DNA of 64,000 nt, from contig NZ_JAKRVX010000002.1 of assembly GCF_023638035.1 (NCBI RefSeq), positions 637,288-701,287 of the forward strand. The letters run 5' to 3'. The notes beneath the pieces were generated by a model. That model saw only the letters and a program-made list of their open reading frames with translations. It did no database searches and was not told where the DNA came from. The DNA is from Natronocalculus amylovorans. Its GTDB lineage: Archaea; Halobacteriota; Halobacteria; Halobacteriales; Haloferacaceae. Both the position numbers and the translations under genes were made by a program. Below, in pieces: positions 9,156 through 17,224 of this stretch (its first letter is position 1; the number at the start of each line of letters is the position of its first letter).

Positions 9156-9470
9156 TTATGCTTCTTCGGCTTCAGCGTCTACGTCGTCGCCGGCGCTGAT
9201 TTTGTTGCGTTCGAGCATGTACTCTTGCTCGACGTCGCGTGCAAAGTCGGAGGTCTCGTACACTTTTGCGTAGCCGACGGTTTTTCGCATCCCGAACTTT
9301 GTTTTGAGCTCGTGAACGACAACCTCGTCTGAGGACTTGTCGAGCTTTGCTGCGAGCGAGTCGCGAACGGAGAGTCGTGATGGAGTTGCTTCCTCGTGAA
9401 CGATCTGGAAGCGAACATCGGTTCGGTGCAACATTGGATTTTCGTCTTTTGAAATGATTTCGACGTCCAT
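9156..9470 (-). CDS. rps24e: 30S ribosomal protein S24e
   Basis: A small-subunit ribosomal protein of Archaea and Eukarya. The 104 residues start MDVEIISKDENPMLHRTDVRF and contain the family core PSRLSVRDSLAAKL and TKFGMRKTVGYAKVYE. The tail is very acidic (DDVDAEAEEA), as usual in haloarchaea. It lies upstream of Kae1-Bud32 on the same strand with a 9-base gap. Upstream it is separated from the DPCK gene by a plus-strand acetyltransferase gene, so it probably has its own promoter in the 111-base gap at 9471-9581. Confidence 0.96.
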   Translation of the reverse strand: MDVEIISKDENPMLHRTDVRFQIVHEEATPSRLSVRDSLAAKLDKSSDEVVVHELKTKFGMRKTVGYAKVYETSDFARDVEQEYMLERNKISAGDDVDAEAEEA

Positions 9471-9581
9471 AGTTTAGTTGTCGTAACTTCCCGCCGAAAG
9501 GAGTAAAAGGATTTCGAAGGGTCCCTCACAGATTCTCACCTTCTGAGAGCACCCAATGTTACTTTTTGGATAGCAATCGTA

Positions 9582-10385
9582 GTGAGACATGTTATGTCCC
9601 CTCACCCAGATCCGGATCGGGCTGGTTCGTCAAATCGTGGGACGATGAGTCAGTTACTTGCGCTTACTGCGCCACCGACACCAACGCCGCTCGAACCAAA
9701 CGAACAGCCAAAAGCGCTCCCTGAAGGCCAAAAAACGCCCCCTGCGCTTGAGACGCTTGACATGCAGGCGCTCCCAGAGTCACCACGAACGCAGCTCTCA
9801 TGTTGGGACCCTCGCGAATGCGTTGGAACACCACACTGTCCACCACGCTGTCCAATGTTTGTTGATAAAGAGGGTGCTCGGGTTCGGGTTCGAGCGTTTC
9901 GATCGTTCGATCGATCGCCGCTGATTGAGATGTACGTGAATTTCGATCGCGCACATGTCGCACAAGGAATTCCACCCGCAACAGAGACACGAATCGAAGA
10001 TTGGCTCTCACACCTTCTCGAAGACGGCTACAATCTGATCGCAGAACGAGCGGGAACGGTTGTTGGTCACGCCGTCTATACACCAACCTCCGATCCGGAG
10101 CCAGAGCTTGCAGTATTTGTTACCCCGGAGTATCACGATCACGGAATCGGGTCGGAGCTTTGTAAACATGTTATTGCACATGCGGCAGCAGCCGGCCACG
10201 ACGCGATCGTTCTCGACGTCGAGCGCGGTAACAGACGCGCCACACACGTCTACGCACGGCTCGGGTTCGAAGTCGTCCGAACCCATGGATTCACACAAGA
10301 GATGCGACTCGAACTAACGGAGGCGGTTGCAGAACAAACACAGCGTCCACCAGCCGACCGAAACCACGACAAAGACGACGTGTAA
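9582..10385 (+). CDS. GNAT-family N-acetyltransferase with N-terminal cysteine cluster
   Basis: 267 residues. About 100 N-terminal residues are Pro/Glu-rich and include four cysteines in CWDPRECVGTPHCPPRCPMF, a plausible zinc site. A GNAT domain follows from about residue 102. The acetyl-CoA signature appears as FVTPEYHDHGIGSELC and the C-terminal motif as VYARLGFE. The FDRAHVAQGIPPATETRI motif has a close counterpart in the GNAT at 55390-55935. The acceptor substrate is unknown. The gene sits alone on the plus strand inside a minus-strand information-processing block, ending 5 bases from the convergent DPCK stop. Another in-frame ATG at 9594 is an alternative start. Confidence 0.8.
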   Translation: MRHVMSPHPDPDRAGSSNRGTMSQLLALTAPPTPTPLEPNEQPKALPEGQKTPPALETLDMQALPESPRTQLSCWDPRECVGTPHCPPRCPMFVDKEGARVRVRAFRSFDRSPLIEMYVNFDRAHVAQGIPPATETRIEDWLSHLLEDGYNLIAERAGTVVGHAVYTPTSDPEPELAVFVTPEYHDHGIGSELCKHVIAHAAAAGHDAIVLDVERGNRRATHVYARLGFEVVRTHGFTQEMRLELTEAVAEQTQRPPADRNHDKDDV

Positions 10386-10390
10386 CGATG

Positions 10391-10954
10391 CTAGTTCGTT
10401 GGTGTCGCGATCAGCGAGCGCGCAGTTTCAGTGTCGCCATCGAATTGTGTAAACAGCTTATCAGCGTGCTGTTTCATCTCTGGGGTAACCGGAACACAGA
10501 CCATTCCAACATCCGGTTGTCCGTAGACAATTGACGCACCAAGCGGTGCCGCAAGGATTGCAGGAAGCGTGAGGAGGTCTTCCTCACCAGTAATGTACAG
10601 CACGACAGGTTTGGGGTCATCGATCGCCTCACGAAGCGAAATAAGCGCTTCTTTGCTGATCTCTGCAGGTGGGTTTGTCACTGAAATCTGGTTCGGCGAA
10701 TCAGATAGGACACGAGAAATTTCATCGCGTACAGCCTCGCGTTTCGTCTTTCCGTCGATTGCCGCAACTGCAGGTTCGACTCCCGCGTTTCGGAGGTGAT
10801 AGGTGACAACATCACCCACAGTAATCAAGAGCCGACCGCGATCGTACGCTGTTGCGGTTTCAGAGGCAGCCGCTAACAAGGCATCAGTGTTGGTGAACAC
10901 TGGGCCAAGCGGATCTTTGAACGCTGATCGGAGCGAGTCGGGGAGCGTAAGCAT
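10391..10954 (-). CDS. GTP-dependent dephospho-CoA kinase (DUF359 family)
   Basis: Phosphorylates dephospho-CoA with GTP in the last step of archaeal coenzyme A synthesis. The 187 residues contain the family motifs LITVGDVVTYHL, AAIDGKTKRE, ISVTNPPAEIS and VVLYITGEEDLLTLPA, followed by APLGASIVYGQPDVGMV. Length and motif order fit DUF359 well. Its position directly downstream of spt4 on the same strand is the usual arrangement in many Euryarchaeota, which supports the call. Its stop lies 5 bases from the stop of the convergent GNAT gene. Confidence 0.93.
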   Translation of the reverse strand: MLTLPDSLRSAFKDPLGPVFTNTDALLAAASETATAYDRGRLLITVGDVVTYHLRNAGVEPAVAAIDGKTKREAVRDEISRVLSDSPNQISVTNPPAEISKEALISLREAIDDPKPVVLYITGEEDLLTLPAILAAPLGASIVYGQPDVGMVCVPVTPEMKQHADKLFTQFDGDTETARSLIATPTN

Positions 10955-10967
10955 CGGCTGCTGTTAG

Positions 10968-11165
10968 CTACCGGACTTTCAGTGCGTAGCCGCCTGGTTC
11001 TGTCACGTTCATTTCGACTGCGATCTCGCTCTCTTCTGGGTGTGTGATCACGACATAGCCAGCCCAATCCTCGGTGAGGCTTGAGGAGCCGCAGTGATCA
11101 CAGCTTTGAGAGTCTGGACCGTTGATATGGTGACACTCCCGGCAGGCGAGTCGTGTTCGGGCCAT
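10968..11165 (-). CDS. spt4: Transcription elongation factor Spt4 (RpoE'')
   Basis: A 65-residue zinc-ribbon protein that pairs with Spt5 on RNA polymerase to promote processive elongation. The zinc ligands are ACRECHHI and SCDHCGSSSLTEDWAGYVV (two Cys-x-x-Cys pairs), followed by the characteristic Trp-x-Gly and ITHPEESEIA segment. The start codon immediately abuts the stop of rpo7 upstream, so the two are cotranscribed. The same pairing occurs in most Archaea. Confidence 0.95.
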   Translation of the reverse strand: MARTRLACRECHHINGPDSQSCDHCGSSSLTEDWAGYVVITHPEESEIAVEMNVTEPGGYALKVR

Positions 11166-11744
11166 CTACTCATCTCCCGCCGTCGCATTCTGTTCGCGGC
11201 GACGGCGATCTCGATCGAGCCACGAGAGTTTGCCGAGACCCGGCTGTTTTGCCGTGAGCCCGATCTTTGAGTCGCGCGGGTTGCGCTCATCAATGCTTTT
11301 TGTAACAATCCGAACACGCACTGGATCGGAGACACCAAGCGTCTCATCCGATTCCGTTGATGCAAGCTGTTGGTTCTCGCCGTCGAACGCGAGGTACTGA
11401 TCGGAGATCTGCGACACGTGCAACAGCCCGTCGATCGGTCCGATACCAACGAACGCACCGAACTCCACAACTTCCACGACAGTCCCGTCTGCAACCTCTT
11501 GCATATCGGGATCAAACGTGATTGCGTCAAAATCTGCTTCATAGTAGACGCCTGGGCGGCCAGGAAGCACCGCTCCCTCACCGATGTCGTGAACTTTTGT
11601 AACGCTCACGACGCTCCCAACGTCTTCATCCATTCGTCCTTCGAGTTTATCCTGCAGCAGGGCTTTCACCCGCTCAGGCGTTACATCCGCCAAGTGTTTC
11701 GGCGGCACCTCGACCGTATCCTTGAGTCGTACCCGTTTGTACAT
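11166..11744 (-). CDS. rpoE1: DNA-directed RNA polymerase subunit Rpo7 (RpoE')
   Basis: The stalk subunit of archaeal RNA polymerase that binds emerging RNA with Rpo4. The 192 residues begin MYKRVRLKDTVEVPP. An N-terminal RNP-like domain (about 1-80) is followed by an S1 RNA-binding domain (about 82-165, with GTVVEVVEFGAFVGIGPIDGLLHVSQI). The C-terminus is basic (RDRRRREQNATAGDE). Upstream, 6 bases separate it from the PIN gene. Downstream it directly abuts spt4. Confidence 0.96.
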   Translation of the reverse strand: MYKRVRLKDTVEVPPKHLADVTPERVKALLQDKLEGRMDEDVGSVVSVTKVHDIGEGAVLPGRPGVYYEADFDAITFDPDMQEVADGTVVEVVEFGAFVGIGPIDGLLHVSQISDQYLAFDGENQQLASTESDETLGVSDPVRVRIVTKSIDERNPRDSKIGLTAKQPGLGKLSWLDRDRRRREQNATAGDE

Positions 11745-11750
11745 AGTATA

Positions 11751-12137
11751 TTATGGCTCTGTTATTTTCAGTGTGTTCTCTCCCCTTAAACCGATTACGC
11801 GTACGTTCCGTGAGAGGACGCGATCTCGAAGAGGGGCGTCGTTCGTAACGACGTAGTCGATATCGCCAGCTTCGGCGAGCTCAACAATCGCATCGTCTGC
11901 ATACGATGCATCGGTGATAACCGTCCGACAGCGCCCGGCAAGATCGGAGCCGACGGATGCAGCAACTGCATCCGTTCCGGAGCCGTCTGCAAGCGCGGTT
12001 AGCTCATCATGGACTGCCTGTGGGGTTATGAGGTCGATCTGGGACAACCCCAAGAGTCGATCCAACTCATCAAACACCCGAATGTCGAGTTCAACAGGCA
12101 TCATGAGCGCGTTTGTATCCATCAGGACAGTTACCAT
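11751..12137 (-). CDS. PIN-domain protein (Fcf1/VapC9-like), in the translation/transcription operon
   Basis: 128 residues forming a complete PIN nuclease fold. The first acidic strand reads VLMDTNALMMP, the conserved Glu is in PQAVHDEL, and a late acidic motif reads DIDYVVTNDAPLRDR. These residues are consistent with a metal-dependent RNase. It lies between eIF2 gamma (17 bases upstream) and rpo7 (6 bases downstream) on one strand. That conserved position suggests a housekeeping RNA-processing role, such as rRNA maturation, rather than a toxin; this is inference from context. Confidence 0.88.
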   Translation of the reverse strand: MVTVLMDTNALMMPVELDIRVFDELDRLLGLSQIDLITPQAVHDELTALADGSGTDAVAASVGSDLAGRCRTVITDASYADDAIVELAEAGDIDYVVTNDAPLRDRVLSRNVRVIGLRGENTLKITEP

Positions 12138-12154
12138 GTTTATATTTTGGTCGC

Positions 12155-13387
12155 TTAGTCACGAAGCGTTCCAACGCCAATAAGTCGCCATCGAGCGCCA
12201 ACACGGCGGTTAATTGCGATTTTGGCACCGTCTGCAGCACAGACTGGGCGTTTGAGTTTGACCTCGCACTCACCGCTTCGAGCGCTCGTCACTGCACCAA
12301 CCGTGGTTGCAGTTCCGACGGTTAACATTAGAGGCTCACCAGTGGAGATTTCGTCAACCGAGCCGTCTTCGCCAACGACACGATCGAGTAGATCGACTTC
12401 CATCTCAAACGCTTCACGTGTTGGTGGGAGGGTTCCAGGCTTTCCAGCAACCTGCCCCGCGAGTGCATCACCCTTTGTCAGGCTTGGATCGAGGCCAGTT
12501 CCGACACCGATGAGTCCACCGGGGGTGACCTCATCAACACTCGCACTGCCTGCTTGAAGCGATCGAACGGTGGTTTCGAGCGATCGCCATTCGGTTTTCC
12601 CACCCTCATCAACCTGCCGCCCAGGTCGAAGTTGGATCTCATCGTCGACGGAGAGTTTTCCGTCAACAAGACTGCCGCCAATCACACCACCGGAGAGCGA
12701 GTCCCATGTGGTTCCTGGGCGGTTAATATCGAAGCTCCGTGCCACAAACATACGTGGGTCATCAGCATTCGATCGATCCGGCGTTGGGATTGTCTCCTCG
12801 ATTGCGCCAATAAGGAGGTCCATATTGACGTTCTGCCCCGCACTGACTGGAACGATCGGTGCATCCTCTGCAACAGTTCCGCTGACGAACTCCTTGATCT
12901 GATTGTAATGATCAACCGCACGATCGCGGTTAACGAGATCGACCTTGTTTTGTGCAATAACAATATTATCGATCCCAATGATATCCAGCGCCATCAGATG
13001 CTCTTCGGTCTGTGCCTGTGGGACATCTTCAGTCGCAGAGACAACGAGCACTGCCCCATCCATCAGCGCAGCGCCAGAGAGCATCGTCGCCATCAGCGTT
13101 TCGTGACCAGGTGCATCAACGAACGAAACAGTTCGAAGCACCTCGCTCTCGTTGCCGTTTGGACATTCCTCCTCAACGGTGTAACATTCGGGCTCGTCCA
13201 TGTCTGGACAGTAGCGGAATGTTGCGTCCGCATAGCCCAGTCGGATCGAGATACCGCGTTTCATCTCTTCCGAGTGTTGGTCGGTCCACGAGCCGCTCAG
13301 GGCTTGGACAAGTGTCGTTTTCCCGTGATCGACGTGGCCGACGAGTCCGATGTTCACCTCCGGTTGTGTGTGTTCTTGTGTCACCAT
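12155..13387 (-). CDS. eif2g: Translation initiation factor 2 subunit gamma
   Basis: The GTPase subunit that delivers initiator Met-tRNA to the small ribosomal subunit. G motifs are in order: GHVDHGKT (Gly17-Thr24), DAPGHE (G3) and AQNKVDLV (G4). An inserted cysteine-containing loop has Cys60, Cys68 and Cys75, followed by EF-Tu-like domains II and III. At 410 residues it has normal length. A purine-rich GGAGGT lies only two bases before the annotated ATG. The next codon is GTG at better spacing, so translation could begin one codon later. It heads the minus-strand block that continues through PIN, Rpo7, Spt4 and DPCK. Confidence 0.96.
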   Translation of the reverse strand: MVTQEHTQPEVNIGLVGHVDHGKTTLVQALSGSWTDQHSEEMKRGISIRLGYADATFRYCPDMDEPECYTVEEECPNGNESEVLRTVSFVDAPGHETLMATMLSGAALMDGAVLVVSATEDVPQAQTEEHLMALDIIGIDNIVIAQNKVDLVNRDRAVDHYNQIKEFVSGTVAEDAPIVPVSAGQNVNMDLLIGAIEETIPTPDRSNADDPRMFVARSFDINRPGTTWDSLSGGVIGGSLVDGKLSVDDEIQLRPGRQVDEGGKTEWRSLETTVRSLQAGSASVDEVTPGGLIGVGTGLDPSLTKGDALAGQVAGKPGTLPPTREAFEMEVDLLDRVVGEDGSVDEISTGEPLMLTVGTATTVGAVTSARSGECEVKLKRPVCAADGAKIAINRRVGARWRLIGVGTLRD

Positions 13388-13511
13388 TGACCTCCTAAGA
13401 GTAATCGTGTGAAGGTTTCGCCCTGAATGCGTGATAAAGTTGCTGTTCTACACTCGCTTCGTGGACACGTGTCGTGGCGATTTTTCGCACTCAACCATCG
13501 GTGTTTTTATA

Positions 13512-14927
13512 TCAGGACTCGGCCTGCGCGGTTGCAGCATCAACCACCCGTCCGAGAAAGAGGACGGTCTCTGTCTCATCATCACAGATTGCGAATAAAA
13601 ACGGTCGATCGGCAACAAACTCGAACGGATCCACCGGCGCGGATTCGGTCCCGACAACAACACCGGTTGCGGCTGCTGCTTCAGTGCCATCTTCATCAAC
13701 CGAAATGAACGTGTCGTGATACACGTCCCAAATGAAGAGTTGCTCACCAACTGCATCGAGGTCTGCCATCTTCGAGAAATCAGCCGCCGGATGCTCAAAT
13801 GCGATCGGCATTCCCAACGTCGAAAGCAACTCTTTGAGTGCAAATCCGGACTCAAACGAAAATTTTGGGATTGAGACAGTGCCATCACGTGAGTCAAGCG
13901 TCTCGCGGGCCGCAGCAAGCCACTCAGCGTCGATCGACTCCTCAACCGCAGTGAATGACTCCTCGGGTGGAAGGAACAAGAGCATCGACGCTCGATCGCC
14001 CTCGTACGGAAGTTCGACAAGCTGTGTTCCCTCGTATTCGCCATACGGGAAACGGTCATCAACGGCCATTAGCGGAACATCCGTTGTCTCACCATCGATC
14101 GCGGTAAAGGGCTGCATCTCAGTTTGGTGGTCATTGAACGGCGTCTCCCAGTTGGCAGCAAAGTAGACCGCGTTGGTTAGAACAAGACGGGCTAACGGGT
14201 CGAGTGAACCCTGTGGAAGGAGGTCGTCAATCCGATCGTTGGTTTGCTCGGCGACCCACGAATTGATTGCTTCGCGTGCGCCCTCGTGATCAGCAGCATA
14301 ATCAACGGTCCGAAGCGATGCATCGTAGTCAGATTCAAGGATGTCGAGATAGTCGTCGTACCATGGATACTCCGCTTGACCCCACAGCGAGTTTGCGAGT
14401 GCGAGCGTGAACTCGACGGCGTCATCTCCATCTTCATTTTCGTTTTCGTTTTCACCCTCGTCAACAGAATCAGATGCACGATTGAGTGCGGTCTGTAACG
14501 ATCCAAACGTTGGATGGAGGTCGTCTTCTGTGAGTGCAAATCGAAGTGCCTCTCGCATCTGTTCGGCCGTTTCACCTGCTGCACCTGCATACGTCATTGC
14601 AAGTGCGATCGAGATGCTGTACGGAGAGGTAAGGATATTGTCCGACGGGTTGGCTTCAGCGAGCTCGCGATGAAGATCGAATCCGAACTGGGTATTATTT
14701 TGAACGAGTTGCGTCATGTTCGATCGGTCTGATGTGTCGGTGGTATCGTCACCGTTCCCGTCACCATTTCCATTGCCGTCGTCGTTGGTGTCACCGTCCG
14801 GTGTTGGTGTGGTATCTTGATCAGTCGAGTTCTGAAGACAGCCAGCGAGCAGTGCTGCTGCGAGCAACCCACTGGAGGATTGTAGTAGCCGTCTGCGATC
14901 GGGTGAGAAGGGAGCATTCGAGGACAT
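13512..14927 (-). CDS. Secreted serpin (serine protease inhibitor), Tat lipoprotein
   Basis: 471 residues from the ATG at 14927. The reading frame stays open 112 codons upstream, but that part is not protein-like. A twin-arginine lipoprotein signal (PDRRRLLQSSSG, then LLAGC with Cys30) is followed by an Asp/Gly/Asn/Thr-rich linker to about residue 90 and a full serpin fold. Signatures include NILTSPYSISIALAMTYAGA and LVLTNAVYFAANWETPF. The hinge DEDGTEAAAATG is typical of inhibitory serpins, and DRPFLFAICDDETETVLFLG lies near the C-terminus. The reactive loop spans about 411-433, and spacing from the hinge puts Glu-Ser at P1-P1'. The likely target is an extracellular protease, and lipidation would hold it outside the membrane. 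Confidence 0.93.
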   Translation of the reverse strand: MSSNAPFSPDRRRLLQSSSGLLAAALLAGCLQNSTDQDTTPTPDGDTNDDGNGNGDGNGDDTTDTSDRSNMTQLVQNNTQFGFDLHRELAEANPSDNILTSPYSISIALAMTYAGAAGETAEQMREALRFALTEDDLHPTFGSLQTALNRASDSVDEGENENENEDGDDAVEFTLALANSLWGQAEYPWYDDYLDILESDYDASLRTVDYAADHEGAREAINSWVAEQTNDRIDDLLPQGSLDPLARLVLTNAVYFAANWETPFNDHQTEMQPFTAIDGETTDVPLMAVDDRFPYGEYEGTQLVELPYEGDRASMLLFLPPEESFTAVEESIDAEWLAAARETLDSRDGTVSIPKFSFESGFALKELLSTLGMPIAFEHPAADFSKMADLDAVGEQLFIWDVYHDTFISVDEDGTEAAAATGVVVGTESAPVDPFEFVADRPFLFAICDDETETVLFLGRVVDAATAQAES

Positions 14928-14979
14928 ACAGTATAGTACAACGCCAGTAGATGAACAGTTTTGGTAAGCACAAATGGTT

Positions 14980-14995
14980 CTTTGACTATTCAAAG
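14980..14995. promoter_or_regulatory. Inverted repeat upstream of the serpin gene
   Basis: A perfect inverted repeat, CTTTGA-CTAT-TCAAAG, lies 53 to 68 bases upstream of the serpin start codon in a 227-base gap at 14928-15154. The location suits a regulator site beside a promoter. It could also be chance, because the arms are only 6 bases. The rest of the gap is moderately AT-rich and shows no gene. Confidence 0.3.
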
Positions 14996-15154
14996 GGTGG
15001 TGTCGAACAAGCCGTGGTGGTGCGATATGGGTAGATAGAGAGTATATTTCGTGTGCTTTTATCCGTATGCTGAAAGAGCGTTCAAAATCTTTTAAAACAC
15101 CTATTGAGAGATTTTGCGGAAGTAAAGCAGACGAAATGTACTCTCTCTCACCGA

Positions 15155-15493
15155 TCACAGTGCAGGTACGATCGCAAACAGATTCCAAACCGTCACACCG
15201 ACGCCAACAACACTGAGCGCGAGTGGGATCGCAAGCCGAAGCGGGAGCCAAAGCAGTTTCCACACGCCGAAAAAGACAACAAAGGAGCCAATTTTCGCGG
15301 TGAACAGTCCAAGCGTACCGTAACCGTCAACGAGCGGGCCGACGATCGGCCCAATCTCTGCAACCCCACCGGTCGAGAGCCCCCACATCGTGGTTACTGT
15401 GTCACCAATCCCATAGAAGACGATCGCACACAGCCACAGCGCTCGCTCGTGAGGAATGAGCGAAGCAATCGAAACCGTAGGAGAGCCAGCCAT
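15155..15493 (-). CDS. Small polytopic membrane protein, unknown
   Basis: About 112 residues from MAGSPTVSIASLIPHERALW. The frame is open 17 codons further upstream, but the later ATG starts close to the first membrane segment. Roughly four hydrophobic segments follow, the last two strongly so (KIGSFVVFFGVWKLLWLPL and IPLALSVVGVGVTVWNLF). No functional motif is recognisable. It lies downstream of three other small minus-strand haloarchaeal genes, 63 bases after a 49-residue gene. Confidence 0.65.
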   Translation of the reverse strand: MAGSPTVSIASLIPHERALWLCAIVFYGIGDTVTTMWGLSTGGVAEIGPIVGPLVDGYGTLGLFTAKIGSFVVFFGVWKLLWLPLRLAIPLALSVVGVGVTVWNLFAIVPAL

Positions 15494-15556
15494 ACCAGTA
15501 CATCGTGTAACATGGGTAATAGCTTTCGTGATCCGAAACTGCACCGCCCGAACTAC

Positions 15557-15706
15557 TTATGGAATCACGATCGCTGCACTTGCAAGCGACAGCAGCCCCA
15601 CAACAGCGGTCAACAGGAGAAAGTCCGCTCGCTCGGAGATGAGCACCGGATGATCGACGCGATTGCCCGTCCCCGAAGATGGCGCGTCAGATCGGGTGTT
15701 CGACAT
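15557..15706 (-). CDS. 49-residue single-pass membrane protein, unknown
   Basis: The frame is open much further upstream, but only the last 49 codons from the ATG at 15706 look like a protein. A polar N-terminal half (MSNTRSDAPSSGTGNRVDHP) is followed by SERADFLLLTAVVGLL and a second hydrophobic part ending AIVIP, giving one membrane helix. The upstream part overlaps the end of the DUF5809-like gene out of frame. It belongs to a minus-strand run of small haloarchaeal genes. The function is unknown. Confidence 0.5.
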   Translation of the reverse strand: MSNTRSDAPSSGTGNRVDHPVLISERADFLLLTAVVGLLSLASAAIVIP

Positions 15707-15773
15707 ACACCAAGATTCGATAACACCGTATATCAACGTTCGTCCGCAATTATCAGCCGCGAAAACCAGCGCA

Positions 15774-16190
15774 CTACAGCTGGTGGCGATAGTGGCGGCC
15801 AAACACCTGCCGCCGAAGCGTTCCAGCCGCTGCAGTTGGTTCGTTCTGGTAGGTTGCTGCAACCACCGTCTCTGCGAAATCGATCGAATGCCAAACAACC
15901 GAATCCACGTTTTCGCCACCCATAACCTCTCGATCGAACGTCGGATGATCGTCACACCATGCCTCAAATTCGGCACGCGTACCGTGATGGACAGTTAGCA
16001 GTGACGCAAAGAGTGCATCGCGGGCGGTTTCGATAACGTCGCTTGTGATCCGATCGGCATACTCCTCTCGATCGAACTGCATGGCGCTCGCGGTTTCACG
16101 GACAACAACCTGCGCAGTTGGGCCAACGTCTTCATACATCGATCGGACATCTTCAGGTGTCTCCGGCTGGATCATTCCTACAGTCTGCAT
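15774..16190 (-). CDS. DUF5809-like haloarchaeal protein
   Basis: A soluble 138-residue acidic protein. Conserved-looking core segments are PTAQVVVRETASAMQFDREEY and RDALFASLLTVHHGTRAEFEAWC. The family number DUF5809 is recalled, not checked, and no activity is known to me. The gene lies 30 bases downstream of the DUF5810-like gene on the same strand. I recall these two families as frequent neighbours in haloarchaea, which suggests a shared but unknown role. The first ATG at 16190 is preferred, though one at 16175 is possible. Confidence 0.75.
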   Translation of the reverse strand: MQTVGMIQPETPEDVRSMYEDVGPTAQVVVRETASAMQFDREEYADRITSDVIETARDALFASLLTVHHGTRAEFEAWCDDHPTFDREVMGGENVDSVVWHSIDFAETVVAATYQNEPTAAAGTLRRQVFGRHYRHQL

Positions 16191-16220
16191 ACGTATGTTA
16201 GGTTTCAGCGATGGAGTAAG

Positions 16221-16724
16221 TTACTCGTTGTTATCTTTGCGATCGCCGGTTTCTGTGTCTGTCTCTGCGTCCGTCTCTGTCTCTGGGAGATTTCCAGCTG
16301 CGTCGTCAATCATCTGCCGAGTGAGTTCCTGTGCTTCAAGTAGGATCGCTTCCGCATCAGCATCCAACTCACCGCCGAATCCAGCACCGCCACTACTTCT
16401 TCCACTGACACCAGGGGCTTGTTGGTTAGCATATGCATCATCAAAAAGCGCCCCACCGCGCTGGCTCGCTGGATCATCGTGATCGTGACCATCGCCGTGG
16501 TCATGGACTGTATCCTCAAACACCTCATCAAATTCGGCTTCGGCTGCGAACTCCGAAACCACCTCCGCGAGTTCTGATGGCTTGCGGTCGTTCCACCCAT
16601 CGACATGCTCATCGAGCCACGTCTCATGTTCATCCCCGTGCAACATCGCAGTGAAGGCAAGATGGTTTGCAAGGTGCGTTTCGTCCCGCTGTGGAACCTC
16701 ACAGACCGGACAGGCGTATCCCAT
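16221..16724 (-). CDS. DUF5810-like protein with N-terminal zinc-finger motif
   Basis: 167 residues from MGYACPVCEVPQRDETHLAN. Cys-x-x-Cys followed by His residues (THLANHLAFTAMLH) forms a classical C2H2-like zinc-finger pattern at the N-terminus. The middle is acidic, including a His/Asp-rich stretch (VHDHGDGHDHDDPAS) that could also bind metal. The C-terminal quarter is a low-complexity Glu/Thr/Asp tail. The start at 16724 is chosen because it places the finger at the N-terminus. It precedes the DUF5809-like gene in the same direction. Its role is unknown; nucleic-acid or protein binding is possible. Confidence 0.75.
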   Translation of the reverse strand: MGYACPVCEVPQRDETHLANHLAFTAMLHGDEHETWLDEHVDGWNDRKPSELAEVVSEFAAEAEFDEVFEDTVHDHGDGHDHDDPASQRGGALFDDAYANQQAPGVSGRSSGGAGFGGELDADAEAILLEAQELTRQMIDDAAGNLPETETDAETDTETGDRKDNNE

Positions 16725-16772
16725 AGAGAATAAATTAATCGCGAACTCCAAAAACCAGTCGGGATACAGCCC

Positions 16773-17165
16773 TTATACCAAACCGGACAGACCAAGCAGC
16801 ACTGTTCCAAAGACGATCGCAACCAACAGCGTGGTTGCAATTGCGATTCCGAGCCAGACACCAACACCAACTGGTGACGCCTCCTCTGTAAACGCAACTA
16901 GTCGACGTTTGACATCACCGGTCGTCCCGTGTTGGTAGGAGAGAATACCTTCCGCACAGTACTCACAGAGGGCACGAACTTCGGTTGGCGCTTCATGTGT
17001 TGCCCGACAGATCGGCAGTCCGTCACAACGGACCGCCTCAAATCCGATCCCAACCATGACTGCATCTTCGGGAACCACTTCTTCGCCGCAGTTTACACAC
17101 GTTATCACTTCATAACTAACGTCACCATGTGGTGTATGTGCATTAACCGTTTTTCGGATGGACAT
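16773..17165 (-). CDS. Zinc-binding, tail-anchored membrane protein, unknown
   Basis: 130 residues. The soluble N-terminal part has cysteine pairs CVNCGEE, RCDGLPIC and LCEYCAEG that probably hold zinc. A single strong hydrophobic helix near residues 103-128 (GVWLGIAIATTLLVAIVFG) sits at the C-terminus, so the protein is likely tail-anchored with its zinc domain in the cytoplasm. I do not recognise the family. It is the first gene of the minus-strand run containing the DUF5810-like and DUF5809-like genes, starting 59 bases from the end of rimI. Confidence 0.65.
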   Translation of the reverse strand: MSIRKTVNAHTPHGDVSYEVITCVNCGEEVVPEDAVMVGIGFEAVRCDGLPICRATHEAPTEVRALCEYCAEGILSYQHGTTGDVKRRLVAFTEEASPVGVGVWLGIAIATTLLVAIVFGTVLLGLSGLV

Positions 17166-17224
17166 GGGCTCTAGCAGTAGTTGGTGCGCAGGTCAAAAAA
17201 CACTGCTGGCAGCCGTGTTGACAG

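Noticed and set aside
14928..15263. 112-codon upstream extension of the serpin frame
   Set aside because: The segment is Cys- and Arg-rich and precedes a clear Tat signal and start codon. The signal must be at the N-terminus.
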